A DNA stretch of 64,000 nucleotides, from positions 2,824,779 to 2,888,778 of the forward strand of contig NZ_JH980292.1 of the NCBI RefSeq assembly GCF_000314005.1. Reading direction: 5' to 3'. Below, in pieces: positions 54,901 to 63,394 of the stretch. Position 1 is the stretch's first letter. Every line of letters starts with the position of its first letter. The stretch is from Spirulina subsalsa PCC 9445. Its GTDB lineage: Bacteria; Cyanobacteriota; Cyanobacteriia; Cyanobacteriales; Spirulinaceae. The notes under the pieces are model-generated. The model saw only the letters and a list, made by a program, of their open reading frames with translations. It was not told the origin of the DNA and ran no database searches. The position numbers and the translations under genes were made by a program.

Positions 54901-57443
54901 TGGTTGCAGGTTTAATTAGTCATTGGCGCAGTCCCATGAAAAATAATCTCCCTATTTTGCGTCAAGGCTATCAAGATGGAGTAAATACGGGAGATGTTTA
55001 TACCAGTTATATTTCCTATCATGTTATCTTGCAACGGATTTTAATGGGTCATGATTTTAACAGTATTTTAGATGAGTCGGACAAGTTTTTAGACTTTCTG
55101 CGGCAAAGTAAAAACCACGTTTTTGTTGGGGTTCAACAAACTTATCAACAAGTCATTCGCAACTTACAAGATTTGACCCGTGAGCAAGCTTCTTTAAGTG
55201 ATGAAAACTTTGATGAGATGGCCTGTGTACAGATGTGGATGGATAATCAATTCCTCCCCGGTGTTGCGATGTACAACATTTTTAAAATGCAACTGTTATA
55301 TCTCTATGGGTCTTATTCAGAAGCCTTAGTTTTTGCTAAAGCGAGTTGTAACACCGTTGTTTTTGTCTCAGGCATTCCCAACCAAGTAGAACACAATTTT
55401 TATTATTCCCTCACCTTAGCTCAACTCTATCCTACGGCTTCTCCCTCAGATCAGCAACAATATTTTGCCCAACTCGACGAAAATCAAAAAATGCTCAAAA
55501 TTTGGGCGGATAACTGTCCTGAAAACTTTGGTCATAAATATCTCTTAGTGGAAGCAGAAAAAGCCCGTATTCAAGGCAAGATTCAACAAGCTTTAAACTT
55601 GTATGAAGAGGCTATTAGTTCAGCCCAAGTTAATGACTTTATCCAGAGTGAAGCCTTAGCCAATGAACTGGCTGCCCGTTTTTGGATTCAGCAAGGAAAT
55701 CAAAAATTTGCGAAGTTATATATGACCGAGGCTTATTATGGTTATACCCGTTGGCAAGCCACCCGTAAAGTGCAACAACTGGATCAAAATTATCGACATT
55801 TAATTAATAAAGTTGCCACGGCACCCCTGTATAAGAAGACTCGGACAACCAGTTCTAGCAGTTCCACGGAAATGGACACGGGATCTTCTTTAGATTTTGC
55901 CACAATTATGAAGGCTTCTCAAGCCTTAGCGGGTGAAATTTTATTGGAACGATTGCTGACTAAGTTAATGGAGATACTCTTAGAAAATACGGGGGCAACT
56001 GTTGGTTATTTACTCCTGAATAAATCTCCTGAAACGGCAATTAGTCATCTGGAAGATTTCCTCATTGAAGCGTCTGTCAGTGTTACCCATAAAAAGGTGG
56101 CGGTTTTACAAAGTTTAGCTATTGGGAATAAGTTGCCAAAATCTATTATTAACTATGTCCTCCGAACCAATCAAAATTTAGTATTAGAGGATGCAAATCA
56201 AGAGCATAAATACAGTGGAGATCCCTATTTTCAACTTTTCCCACCTAAATCTATTCTCTGTACTCCTTTGTTGAATCAAGGTAAATTGACGGGCATTATT
56301 TATCTAGAGAATAATTTGACGGCTTCGGCGTTTACCTATGACCGGATTGGGGTGGTTCAGTTACTCTCAGGACAGGCGGCTATTTCGATTGATAATGCCC
56401 GCCTTTATAAGAACTTAGAAACGAAAGTAACTCAACGTACCCAAGAACTGCAAAAAGCTTTAGAAGAGTTACAAGCGAGTCAACAGCAGTTAATTCAATC
56501 CGAAAAAATGGCGGCACTGGGTCAACTGGTGGCTGGAGTGGCTCATGAAATTAATACTCCATTAGGGGCGATTCTTTCCTCTTCTGAAAATACCAGTAAA
56601 GCGTTAACGGAAACGTTGGCGGAGTTGCCGAAAATTCCAGAAAAGCTAAATACGGAACAACAGAAGTGCTTCTTTGATTTACTAGAGGCTTCTTTAGAAA
56701 GTTCTACGGCGATTTCATCCCGTGATAAACGTCAACATAAGCGCAATGTTATTCGGGAGTTGGAGGCTTTGAATATTCTCAATAATCGCCGCATTGCGGA
56801 CAGTTTAACGGATATGGGGATTTATAAGAATGTGGGGGAATTTTTGAGCATTCTACAAAGTCCTGATGTGGACTGGTTGCTGAAGATTGCCTATAATATC
56901 GCCCGCTTGCAAGGCAACAATCGGAATATTATAACGGCGGTGAATCGCGCCTCTAAGGTGGTGTTTGCGTTAAAAAATTATGCTCGTTATGACCATTTAG
57001 GTGATCCTCAAAGGGTTAATATTATTGAAAGTATAGAGACGGTGCTGGAGTTGTATCATAATCAACTTAAACATGGGGTAGAAGTTCATCGAGATTTTGC
57101 GGCTATTCCCGATATTCCTTGTTTCCCGGATGAGTTGATTCAGGTCTGGACGAATTTAATTCATAATGGGATTCAAGCGATGAAAAATCAAGGAGATTTA
57201 AGGATTCGGGTGTTGACAATAGAGGATGAAGTTCTGGTTCAGATTGAGGATTCAGGACAGGGAATTCCGGTGGAGATTCAAGACCGGATTTTTGAGCCGT
57301 TTTTCACGACAAAACCGGCCGGAGAGGGGAGTGGTTTAGGTCTGGATATTGTGAAGAAAATTATTGAGAAACATCGGGGAACGTTGAGTTTTACCTCTCA
57401 ACCGGGGAAAACGGTTTTTACGGTGGCTTTGCCGATGGTTTAA
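51912..57443 (+). CDS. Ser/Thr kinase - AAA ATPase - GAF - histidine kinase (HstK-type)
   Basis: An 1843-residue signalling protein. The N-terminal Ser/Thr kinase domain (~10-270) has HRIIHKDIKPSNIIVN and KITDFGISSLL. An AAA/NACHT-like ATPase domain has Walker A GYSGIGKSSLVHE near 335 and LVIFLDDLQWADSPS. A long TPR-like helical region (~700-1290) follows, then a GAF domain (~1340-1500). The histidine kinase has the H-box LVAGVAHEINTPLGA near 1543 and ATPase motifs DSGQGIPVEI and GSGLGLDIVKKII. No receiver domain is attached. This matches cyanobacterial HstK-like multikinases; the signal is unknown. Confidence 0.94.
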   Translation: MQHKTLTHYTITSELSIGTKNLIYRGHRNKDQVPVIVKVPKAEYPSLREIAKLKHEYEIMQGLTLNHVVQPLGLEKYNHGLALILEDFGGQSLYDVIAQQGPLSVEVFLSIAIAITNSLSEIHQHRIIHKDIKPSNIIVNLATQDLKITDFGISSLLSSENQGISTPNALEGTLAYLSPEQTGRMNRLIDYRTDFYSLGITFYELLTGELPFDSLDPIELIHAHLAKEPPNPTTLNPQIPPVISNIILKLLAKNAEDRYQTAIALKQDLLKCSQQWQERQQIEDFAIAQNNISDQFQIPQKLYGREAEVKTLLQAFEIASFGHTELMLVSGYSGIGKSSLVHEIHKPIVKRKGFFISGKFDQFKRNIPYASLIEAFQELVQQLLTETEDKIEQWKQKLLKALGQNGAVIIDVIPEVELIIGPQPPVPHLGPTESQNRFNLVFQKFIAVFTQAEHPLVIFLDDLQWADSPSLKFLNLLVTNPESRYLLIIGAYRDNEVSPSHPLMLTLHAIEESEVIVKTIEVKPLDLDTTNKLISDTLYRPTEDTLELAQLCHNKTGGNPFFLTQLLKSLYSEELFYFDYINGQWNWDVAAIRQCDITENVVDLMINKLRKLPATTQESLKLASCIGNRFSLHILATVSEQSLPEVANSLWDALQEGFIIPSSDTYRIPLLWQKIEEVDKISVDYRFLHDRVQQAAYTLIPESEKAITHLKMGRLLLKQVTNLEEDEKLFDIVNHLNAGSALIEEDKEKHHLASLNLVAGQKAKDSTAYEPALKYFSSGLVYLGDNAWQMDYDLAFNLYQERSECEYLCGNFETAENLFDLIITQAKTSLEKAQVQIVRLALYDNTGKFVENIRLASQTLEVFGLNIPTGGDDIPPAFEAELTVYRENLAKHKIPELALIPDNTNPEIEICMNVLMNMTGPAYFTNQDLLALITLKMVNLSIEYGNSEASAHGYAFWGIVAGSRLLEYENGYEFGQLALKMNEKFHTANLTCKVFNLVAGLISHWRSPMKNNLPILRQGYQDGVNTGDVYTSYISYHVILQRILMGHDFNSILDESDKFLDFLRQSKNHVFVGVQQTYQQVIRNLQDLTREQASLSDENFDEMACVQMWMDNQFLPGVAMYNIFKMQLLYLYGSYSEALVFAKASCNTVVFVSGIPNQVEHNFYYSLTLAQLYPTASPSDQQQYFAQLDENQKMLKIWADNCPENFGHKYLLVEAEKARIQGKIQQALNLYEEAISSAQVNDFIQSEALANELAARFWIQQGNQKFAKLYMTEAYYGYTRWQATRKVQQLDQNYRHLINKVATAPLYKKTRTTSSSSSTEMDTGSSLDFATIMKASQALAGEILLERLLTKLMEILLENTGATVGYLLLNKSPETAISHLEDFLIEASVSVTHKKVAVLQSLAIGNKLPKSIINYVLRTNQNLVLEDANQEHKYSGDPYFQLFPPKSILCTPLLNQGKLTGIIYLENNLTASAFTYDRIGVVQLLSGQAAISIDNARLYKNLETKVTQRTQELQKALEELQASQQQLIQSEKMAALGQLVAGVAHEINTPLGAILSSSENTSKALTETLAELPKIPEKLNTEQQKCFFDLLEASLESSTAISSRDKRQHKRNVIRELEALNILNNRRIADSLTDMGIYKNVGEFLSILQSPDVDWLLKIAYNIARLQGNNRNIITAVNRASKVVFALKNYARYDHLGDPQRVNIIESIETVLELYHNQLKHGVEVHRDFAAIPDIPCFPDELIQVWTNLIHNGIQAMKNQGDLRIRVLTIEDEVLVQIEDSGQGIPVEIQDRIFEPFFTTKPAGEGSGLGLDIVKKIIEKHRGTLSFTSQPGKTVFTVALPMV

Positions 57444-57471
57444 TGACTGAGGGGCAATTCCCCCCTTGCCC

Positions 57472-58662
57472 CTATAAACTGCCTAGAACTTTAATCAATT
57501 GATCCATTTCTGAGGGGAGGGTGAGATAGTGGACACAAGCGCGAATACAGTCGGGGTTTTTGAGGGTGCGGACGAAAAAGCCCTGTTGTTCTAGGGCTTG
57601 GGCAAGGCGGGGGTGTAGGATTTCGTTGGTGGTGAGACGGAAGGAGACTAAACCGGATTCGGGGGGAAGGCTGCGTAAACATTCGATTTGGGGTAGGAGA
57701 TAGAGGCCTTGCCAGAGGTATTCGCTGTTGTAACAGATTTTGGTGTAGCGTTCTTCGGGAGGTCCCCAAGCTTGATGGGTTGCGATCGCCTGTCTTAACC
57801 CCGCATACTGAGGATAGGCGGTAGTGGCGACTTCAAAGCGTCTCCCGTCGGGTTGCCATCCGGTGGGCATTCCTGCCCCATCCATGGTAATACTCCGCCA
57901 ACCGATAAAAGTAGGATTCAGTTCTTCTAAGGCGTGGGGATGAACGTACAACCCCCCCACTCCAGCCGGCCCACAGAGCCATTTATGCCCGGTGAAGGCG
58001 TAAAAATCCACAGCCAGTTCACTGAGATTGAGGGGCAATTGTCCGACGGATTGGGCGGCATCGACGAGAATCTGAATAGGACGTTCACTTTTAAAGGTGC
58101 GACAAGCTTGGATAATCTCCGGGAGGGGTAACACTTGGCCGCTATTCCAGAGGACATGGGATAACACGACTAAGCGGGTGTTGGGTTGTAGGTGTTGCTC
58201 GATGACGACGCTGGGGTTGCCTCGGTTGAGGGTGGCCATGATGGGGCAGGTGGAGACGCGCAAACTAAAGCGCCGGGCCACTTCTTTGACGGAAGCAATA
58301 ATTCCGGGGTGTTCACAGTCGGTGATTAGGATATGATCCCCTGCTTGCCACTGAATGCCCCAGAGGACGATATTACAGCCTGTGGTGACGCTATCGGTGA
58401 GGGTGATGGTGGCGGGGGAGGTGCGCAGTTCTGAGGCGATCGCATGGCGTAATAATTGACATTCCTGTTCAATCCAATCATTGACCTGGCGAGAAAAGGG
58501 GCCTTTTTCTTGCAGGAATTCATAGGCCTGATAAATGGCTTTTAAAGAGGCTTGGGGCATAGTTCCCTGTCCCCCAAAGTTAAAATAAGCCTTGTCCGCT
58601 AAACCCGGAAAGGCTTGACGATGCTGCTTGAGGGGAACGGTGGCAGGGGTCTGATTGGTCAT
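57472..58662 (-). CDS. class V aminotransferase-fold enzyme, L-cysteine/cystine lyase-like
   Basis: From ATG 58662, 396 residues. PLP-dependent class V fold: YFNFGGQGTMPQASLKAI, TDSVTTGCNIVLWGIQW, ILVDAAQSVGQLPLNLSEL, and the Lys motif FTGHKWLCGPAGVGGLYV. The overall pattern fits the cyanobacterial cystine C-S lyase (C-DES) and isopenicillin-N-epimerase-like group. C-DES supplies persulfide sulfur for Fe-S clusters. Convergent with the giant kinase gene, 28 bp apart. Confidence 0.85.
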   Translation of the reverse strand: MTNQTPATVPLKQHRQAFPGLADKAYFNFGGQGTMPQASLKAIYQAYEFLQEKGPFSRQVNDWIEQECQLLRHAIASELRTSPATITLTDSVTTGCNIVLWGIQWQAGDHILITDCEHPGIIASVKEVARRFSLRVSTCPIMATLNRGNPSVVIEQHLQPNTRLVVLSHVLWNSGQVLPLPEIIQACRTFKSERPIQILVDAAQSVGQLPLNLSELAVDFYAFTGHKWLCGPAGVGGLYVHPHALEELNPTFIGWRSITMDGAGMPTGWQPDGRRFEVATTAYPQYAGLRQAIATHQAWGPPEERYTKICYNSEYLWQGLYLLPQIECLRSLPPESGLVSFRLTTNEILHPRLAQALEQQGFFVRTLKNPDCIRACVHYLTLPSEMDQLIKVLGSL

Positions 58663-58727
58663 CTTGAATTTAGGGGACAAGTCTCACGGTTTCCCCTACT
58701 TTACCCTGAAACGCGACCCCGCTTTTG

Positions 58728-58943
58728 TTAGGCGGGGGACTTCACAAGGGGAGAGGAGGACTTTAACTGATTGACGGCAAAACGCATCAATTCCGCTTTC
58801 GTTTCTGGGGAGAGCAAATGAATTAATTCCACTAATTCCTGCTCCCGATCTTCACAGAGCAACTTAAGGGCCGCAATGGAAAGCGCTCGTAAAACGTGAT
58901 CGGGTTCGTGATGGGTCAGAGGGGATACGGGGGGAGGAGTCAT
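58728..58943 (-). CDS. small conserved-looking hypothetical protein
   Basis: A 71-residue protein. The central helix-rich region is VLRALSIAALKLLCEDREQE and LVELIHLLSPETKAELMRFAVNQLK. No signal peptide or known domain is seen. Same strand as its neighbours, 65 bp before the lyase gene. Called for its coherent helical sequence; function unknown. Confidence 0.55.
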   Translation of the reverse strand: MTPPPVSPLTHHEPDHVLRALSIAALKLLCEDREQELVELIHLLSPETKAELMRFAVNQLKSSSPLVKSPA

Positions 58944-59046
58944 GGGCGTAGGACAAACTCATGGATTTTACCGTTGATTTTAGAAGAAAGTTGTGGTAGG
59001 CGGCGCAAAACTTTGAATAATGTTACATTCTCTCATCAAGGTAAAT

Positions 59047-60735
59047 TCAGACTAACTCGATCTGTCTGCGCACCACCCCAGCGCGATCGCATTTTGCCGT
59101 CACCTCTACCGTTCCCCCAGCAGGCGCACGAACAATCCATTCTATTTTAGCGCGATCGCTCGTTTCATCCCCCACCCGTCCCGCAGGCGCAGAAGGCTTA
59201 TAAGCGCGTCCCTCCAAATGTCCCACATTCACCGTCCTTTCCCCTAACTCCAAACTCGCCCCCTCCGGCAATTTTAGCGTAACAATACAACCCTGAACTT
59301 GTTTTTTCCTCCGTCCCTTTTGGCTAATATACGTCGGCAACCAGCCCGTATTTTGCACCAAGACCCGCAACAAAAACACCTCACTCCCCACCCGTTGCAC
59401 CTTCATTTCATACCAATCTAATAGAGGTGAAATCAACAAATGCCACACCAACCAACCCGGAAACCGAGACACCTCCTTTTCTAACAATTCATGGGGAGGA
59501 TTGCGCCAAAAATAGACCTCATCCCAGCCCCCCAACTCCACCATTCCTAACTGAGGATGTTCAAAAGGATACCAGTTAATATAACCCTTCCCCCCCAAAA
59601 CTTGATCATTCCAAGCCAATAACTTTAAATCATCTTCTAAGGGATGCTCCTCATACCATTTCACATAATCATAATCCGTAATTCCCGCCTGTTGTTGAGG
59701 ACTCCAAATTTCCACTGTCCAAGCAAATAACCCTAACGCTTCATAACACCAATCATCAAAAGCTCCCGTCACATAACTCTCATGATGTTGGCGAAAACCA
59801 TGATAAACTGAAACCGCCGGATAGCCTGTTAATTCCGTCCCTTTCTTAGCAATTTTTTGATAAATTGTCAAGTCTTGATGGGAAAATTTTTCATCATCTT
59901 GATAACTATAGGGACGCAATAAAACCCCGCTCATCGTATGAAAAGAAACCGCCCCGGTAATATTGGGATGTTGAGTAATAAAATCCACTAACGCCCTAAC
60001 TTCTGGTTCAGAAGTAGGATAATCTCCCGCCCCTTGTTGTTCCCCCTCCTCCCGCCAACAAACGGGAAAATTTCGGTTAAAATCCAACTGTTGTTTAAGG
60101 GGTTTTGTGGGAATTAATACCCCATCATACTGATCTATTTTTCCCTCCGGTAACAGTCGGTAATATTCCCCTCCTACCTCCGTCGGTTCTCGGGGAATCA
60201 TCAATCGAGAATCATCAGGACATACCTTCCAGTTGCCATTGCCATCAGGAATTCTCATCATTAAAATTCGTCCATCCCCATCTATATCTTCCATCACTAA
60301 ACCCGGTAAATCTAGGTCAGAATAGGGGTAAAAACGAGTACCAGAACGGAGGAATTGCGGAGAGTCAGCTAACGCTAATTCTGCCCCATCAGGATTCACC
60401 CGAGGGCAAATATAAAACGCCCGAGTTTTGAGGCAGCGCGTAATATCAGGATCTTGTTCATATCCCCTCACTAACGTCTCCAAAAAATACACACAAGCCA
60501 CCGAAGGGGCTAACTCAACAGAGTGAATATTTCCATCGACCCACAGGGCGGGTTTTTCCCTCGCTAAACCCGTTTCCCAACAAGTCACCGTCACTAACCA
60601 CAAATCCCGGTTTTCATGACTTTGACCCATAGTTTCTAAGCGTACTAAATGGGGGTAATTGTTGGCGTAGTTTTGTAAAACCGTCACCAGTTCATTGTAA
60701 CGGTAATAATGATTAAACGTCGGAGGATTGATCAT
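59047..60735 (-). CDS. M14-family zinc carboxypeptidase
   Basis: A 562-residue peptidase. The metal motif HSVE is in WVDGNIHSVELAPSVA, the third ligand in TGAVSFHTMSGVLL, and the catalytic Glu in FAWTVEIWSPQQQAG. Substrate-binding FNRNFPVCWREEG resembles the family's NRNF. The C-terminal ~150 residues form a beta-rich extra domain (VRAPAGGTVEVTAKCDRAGVV). No signal peptide is evident, so it may be cytoplasmic. Confidence 0.9.
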   Translation of the reverse strand: MINPPTFNHYYRYNELVTVLQNYANNYPHLVRLETMGQSHENRDLWLVTVTCWETGLAREKPALWVDGNIHSVELAPSVACVYFLETLVRGYEQDPDITRCLKTRAFYICPRVNPDGAELALADSPQFLRSGTRFYPYSDLDLPGLVMEDIDGDGRILMMRIPDGNGNWKVCPDDSRLMIPREPTEVGGEYYRLLPEGKIDQYDGVLIPTKPLKQQLDFNRNFPVCWREEGEQQGAGDYPTSEPEVRALVDFITQHPNITGAVSFHTMSGVLLRPYSYQDDEKFSHQDLTIYQKIAKKGTELTGYPAVSVYHGFRQHHESYVTGAFDDWCYEALGLFAWTVEIWSPQQQAGITDYDYVKWYEEHPLEDDLKLLAWNDQVLGGKGYINWYPFEHPQLGMVELGGWDEVYFWRNPPHELLEKEVSRFPGWLVWHLLISPLLDWYEMKVQRVGSEVFLLRVLVQNTGWLPTYISQKGRRKKQVQGCIVTLKLPEGASLELGERTVNVGHLEGRAYKPSAPAGRVGDETSDRAKIEWIVRAPAGGTVEVTAKCDRAGVVRRQIELV

Positions 60736-60867
60736 GATTTCAAAGAATAAGCTATCATCATTGAACGAAGGTATACATTTTTTAGATAATTTGTTCCCTA
60801 TTCCCGATGCCTTGTTCCCTCAAACCCAAGATTCTGTAACTCAACACTTCTGGTAAATTACTATAGA

Positions 60868-61557
60868 TTAACTCAAGGGTTTATCCGCTTTAACAAACAT
60901 TTGCTTACCAATGAAAGACCAAAAAATTGGTAAATTTAAATAAAGCCGTAATAAACGAGTAGATGTGGGTGCATTGTGGGTAGAATAGGGGAGAAATCGG
61001 GGGATAAGTACAGGAATTTTAAACCCAATAGCATAAAGAATTTCTTGTAAAGAAATATGGGTTAAAGGTAGTTGATGATCAATGAAATCATAATACTCAC
61101 GATAGGCATACTTAAAGTTTGGTTGAATGACTAACAAACTCCCCCCGGGTTTGAGCAACTTAAAACATAATACTAATACTTGTAATAATTCTTCTTTTGT
61201 TGCCAGATGTTCAAAAAAGTTAGAAATAAAAATAACATCAAAATAATTGTTTTGTGGTAAATATTCGGCAACACTCAAAAAGTCTACCTGTAGGACTTTA
61301 ACATCAGGATTGGCATAAACTTGAGCGTCAGGATTGAGATCAACGAGATATTTTTCCCGGGCTGTGACTTGATTAATAAATTCACAATACCCACCTCCTA
61401 CATCTAAAATGGTCGCATCTGTTTTAATATATTGCTGTAAAAAAACATCAATTAGAACCCGCCATAATCGAGTTTTGGATTTAAGTAATTTTGCGTCAAA
61501 TCGATTCGCATAAAGTCGCTGAAGATAGGCTTCAATTTCAATCAGTTGGCTGTTCAT
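60868..61557 (-). CDS. class I SAM-dependent methyltransferase
   Basis: A 229-residue methyltransferase with SAM-binding motif ATILDVGGGYCEFINQV, acidic VDLNPDAQ, and FDVIFISNFFEHLATKEELLQVLVLC followed by LLKPGGSLLVIQPNFKYA. The FFEHL and QPN features fit small methyltransferases acting on glycans or lipids. It lies upstream of the M14 peptidase and downstream of a mannosyltransferase-like gene on the same strand. Substrate unknown. Confidence 0.87.
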   Translation of the reverse strand: MNSQLIEIEAYLQRLYANRFDAKLLKSKTRLWRVLIDVFLQQYIKTDATILDVGGGYCEFINQVTAREKYLVDLNPDAQVYANPDVKVLQVDFLSVAEYLPQNNYFDVIFISNFFEHLATKEELLQVLVLCFKLLKPGGSLLVIQPNFKYAYREYYDFIDHQLPLTHISLQEILYAIGFKIPVLIPRFLPYSTHNAPTSTRLLRLYLNLPIFWSFIGKQMFVKADKPLS

Positions 61558-61850
61558 ACAATTTATTTCTTAAAGAGTTTTAAACGGATGATTCTCGCGC
61601 ATTTGTTACCGAAGCAGACTCGACGGTATCAAGGGGGAAGATCTAGAAGATACTCACCTAGTATGACACAAGGATAGCGCGAGAAAGCAACAAAGCCAAA
61701 AAACGAAAGACTTTGGGAAAAGAGGAAGAAAGATGACAGAAAATCTAGGATTGGCTTTCCTGCTTCTAATCACTTGTGCAGTTTAGCGGGGGATTCTCGA
61801 TTCTCAGGCTCTTAGCTAGGGCGTTACCGTTGAACCGTAACTGTTCTTTG

Positions 61851-63158
61851 TTAAGCGACCCAAGTTTGTTGAGCAAAACGAATGGTTACTGTCACTAAAA
61901 GTAAGCCCAAAAAGCCCATAAAACCATAACCAAATCGGGGATATCTTGCCAAAACAACCCCAGCCGCCATTGATAAACTGACAATACCATAGGCCAGACG
62001 TTCCGACGAACTACTGCGACCTGAACTCAAAATAATTCCCAAATTAAACAAGCCATATAATATCACCCCGGGGGGAAGTTTACGACAGGTGATTAACAAC
62101 AAAATCAATCCCCCCCAAACCATCCCTAATCGCAAAAAAGAATCCCCAGCTAACAGCCAGAGAATCACCAACAAAACCACGGTACCATAGGGGGAAATTG
62201 CCCCCAATTTCTGGCGAAAATACCAAAAAATGAACCCCAGCCCTGCCACTAAAAGCATTGCTACCGGATAAAAAATATCCTGAAGTTGTCGAGCATTCCA
62301 ATTCGGCACGCCAATGAGGGTATACATAACAATCCGTTGCCAATCGGTCCAATCAAATCCCCTCGTTCTCCCCCAAGCGACTTGTACATGAACAAATGCT
62401 AAAGGATCACCAAATTTTAAACCACAATAGACACTATAAGCAACAATTCCTCCCGCCATTGCTAAGGAGGCTAAATAAGCTACTGGAGGCTTACGTTTCC
62501 ACAGGGCTATGATTAAAAAAGCTGGAATCATAGCCACCCCCGGAGAACGAGTGGCTGTGGTTAATATTCCCAATAATGCAACCCTACCATACTGTTCTTT
62601 TTCAAACGCCCACAAGGTCGCTGTTGTGAGCAATAAAAACAGGCCTTCTGTATAAAGAACTGTGCCGTAAAGAGAGTAAGGACACCAGCTTAAGGTGGCA
62701 ATAGCCCACCGCGCTACATTTTCCCCCTGCTGTTGTTTTAACCAGCGATAGATGAGCCACAATGCCCCAAAAAAGGCTGTATTATTGATTAAAATTCCAG
62801 CGACCAAAGGCGAAATTCCGAACACCATTAACCCACGCATTAGTAAGGGTAAAAGGGGAAAGAATGCTACGGAATGGTATTCTAAATCATTAATATAGCT
62901 ATATCCTTCTGTTGCAATTTCAATATACCAGAGTCCATCCCACCATGAGAGTGCTTCTAAGCCAATTACAGCCCTTGCGCCTCTTGGTGGAACAGGAATA
63001 AGCGGTGCAATACCCCAAAAACTAAATAAAATCAATAGGCGACTCAAGCCCCACATAGTAAGGACAAAATTAAGGTCATTTTTGAGGGCAATTTTTTTAA
63101 TATTAAACTGTTTGAATTTATGGATATTTGAGCTAATGTTAACTGGGTCTTGAGCCAT
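61851..63158 (-). CDS. membrane mannosyltransferase-like protein (PIG-V-related)
   Basis: A 435-residue polytopic membrane protein with about 10-12 hydrophobic segments. LSWWDGLWYIEIATEGYSYIND resembles the WDxxWYxxIAxxGY motif of PIG-V/GPI-mannosyltransferase-II-like enzymes. NNTAFFGALWLIYRWLKQQQGENVARWAIATLSWCPYSLY and LTTATRSPGVAMIPAFLI are also family-like. It should use a polyprenyl-phosphate sugar at the membrane. Same strand as the methyltransferase; possible glycan cluster. Confidence 0.82.
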   Translation of the reverse strand: MAQDPVNISSNIHKFKQFNIKKIALKNDLNFVLTMWGLSRLLILFSFWGIAPLIPVPPRGARAVIGLEALSWWDGLWYIEIATEGYSYINDLEYHSVAFFPLLPLLMRGLMVFGISPLVAGILINNTAFFGALWLIYRWLKQQQGENVARWAIATLSWCPYSLYGTVLYTEGLFLLLTTATLWAFEKEQYGRVALLGILTTATRSPGVAMIPAFLIIALWKRKPPVAYLASLAMAGGIVAYSVYCGLKFGDPLAFVHVQVAWGRTRGFDWTDWQRIVMYTLIGVPNWNARQLQDIFYPVAMLLVAGLGFIFWYFRQKLGAISPYGTVVLLVILWLLAGDSFLRLGMVWGGLILLLITCRKLPPGVILYGLFNLGIILSSGRSSSSERLAYGIVSLSMAAGVVLARYPRFGYGFMGFLGLLLVTVTIRFAQQTWVA

Positions 63159-63303
63159 TGTTTTTGCAGATTGAGTATGAGTTTTGACTAAATCATAATG
63201 TAGGTTCAGCGAGGGGCAACATTAGGGTTAGGTTGGGAGTATTTATATCATAGATTTTTAAGGGTGTGTTGACGGCCTACAGTCGATTGATTCTGTTGGT
63301 TGA

Positions 63304-63344
63304 GAATTCATCCCCAGTCTTCTATAGAATGGGGAATTCTTTTT
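63304..63344 (+). terminator. hairpin with U-tract upstream of the TPR gene
   Basis: GAATTC-AT-CCCC pairs with GGGGAATTC (2-nt bulge), followed by TTTTT. It lies between divergent genes and about 50 bp before the TPR start codon, an odd place for a terminator. It could be a 5'-leader attenuator of the TPR gene. Confidence 0.5.
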
Positions 63345-63394
63345 GACATTTCCGTTAAAATACTAAAGACAGTTGTGTGAGGGCAAGGAAAATC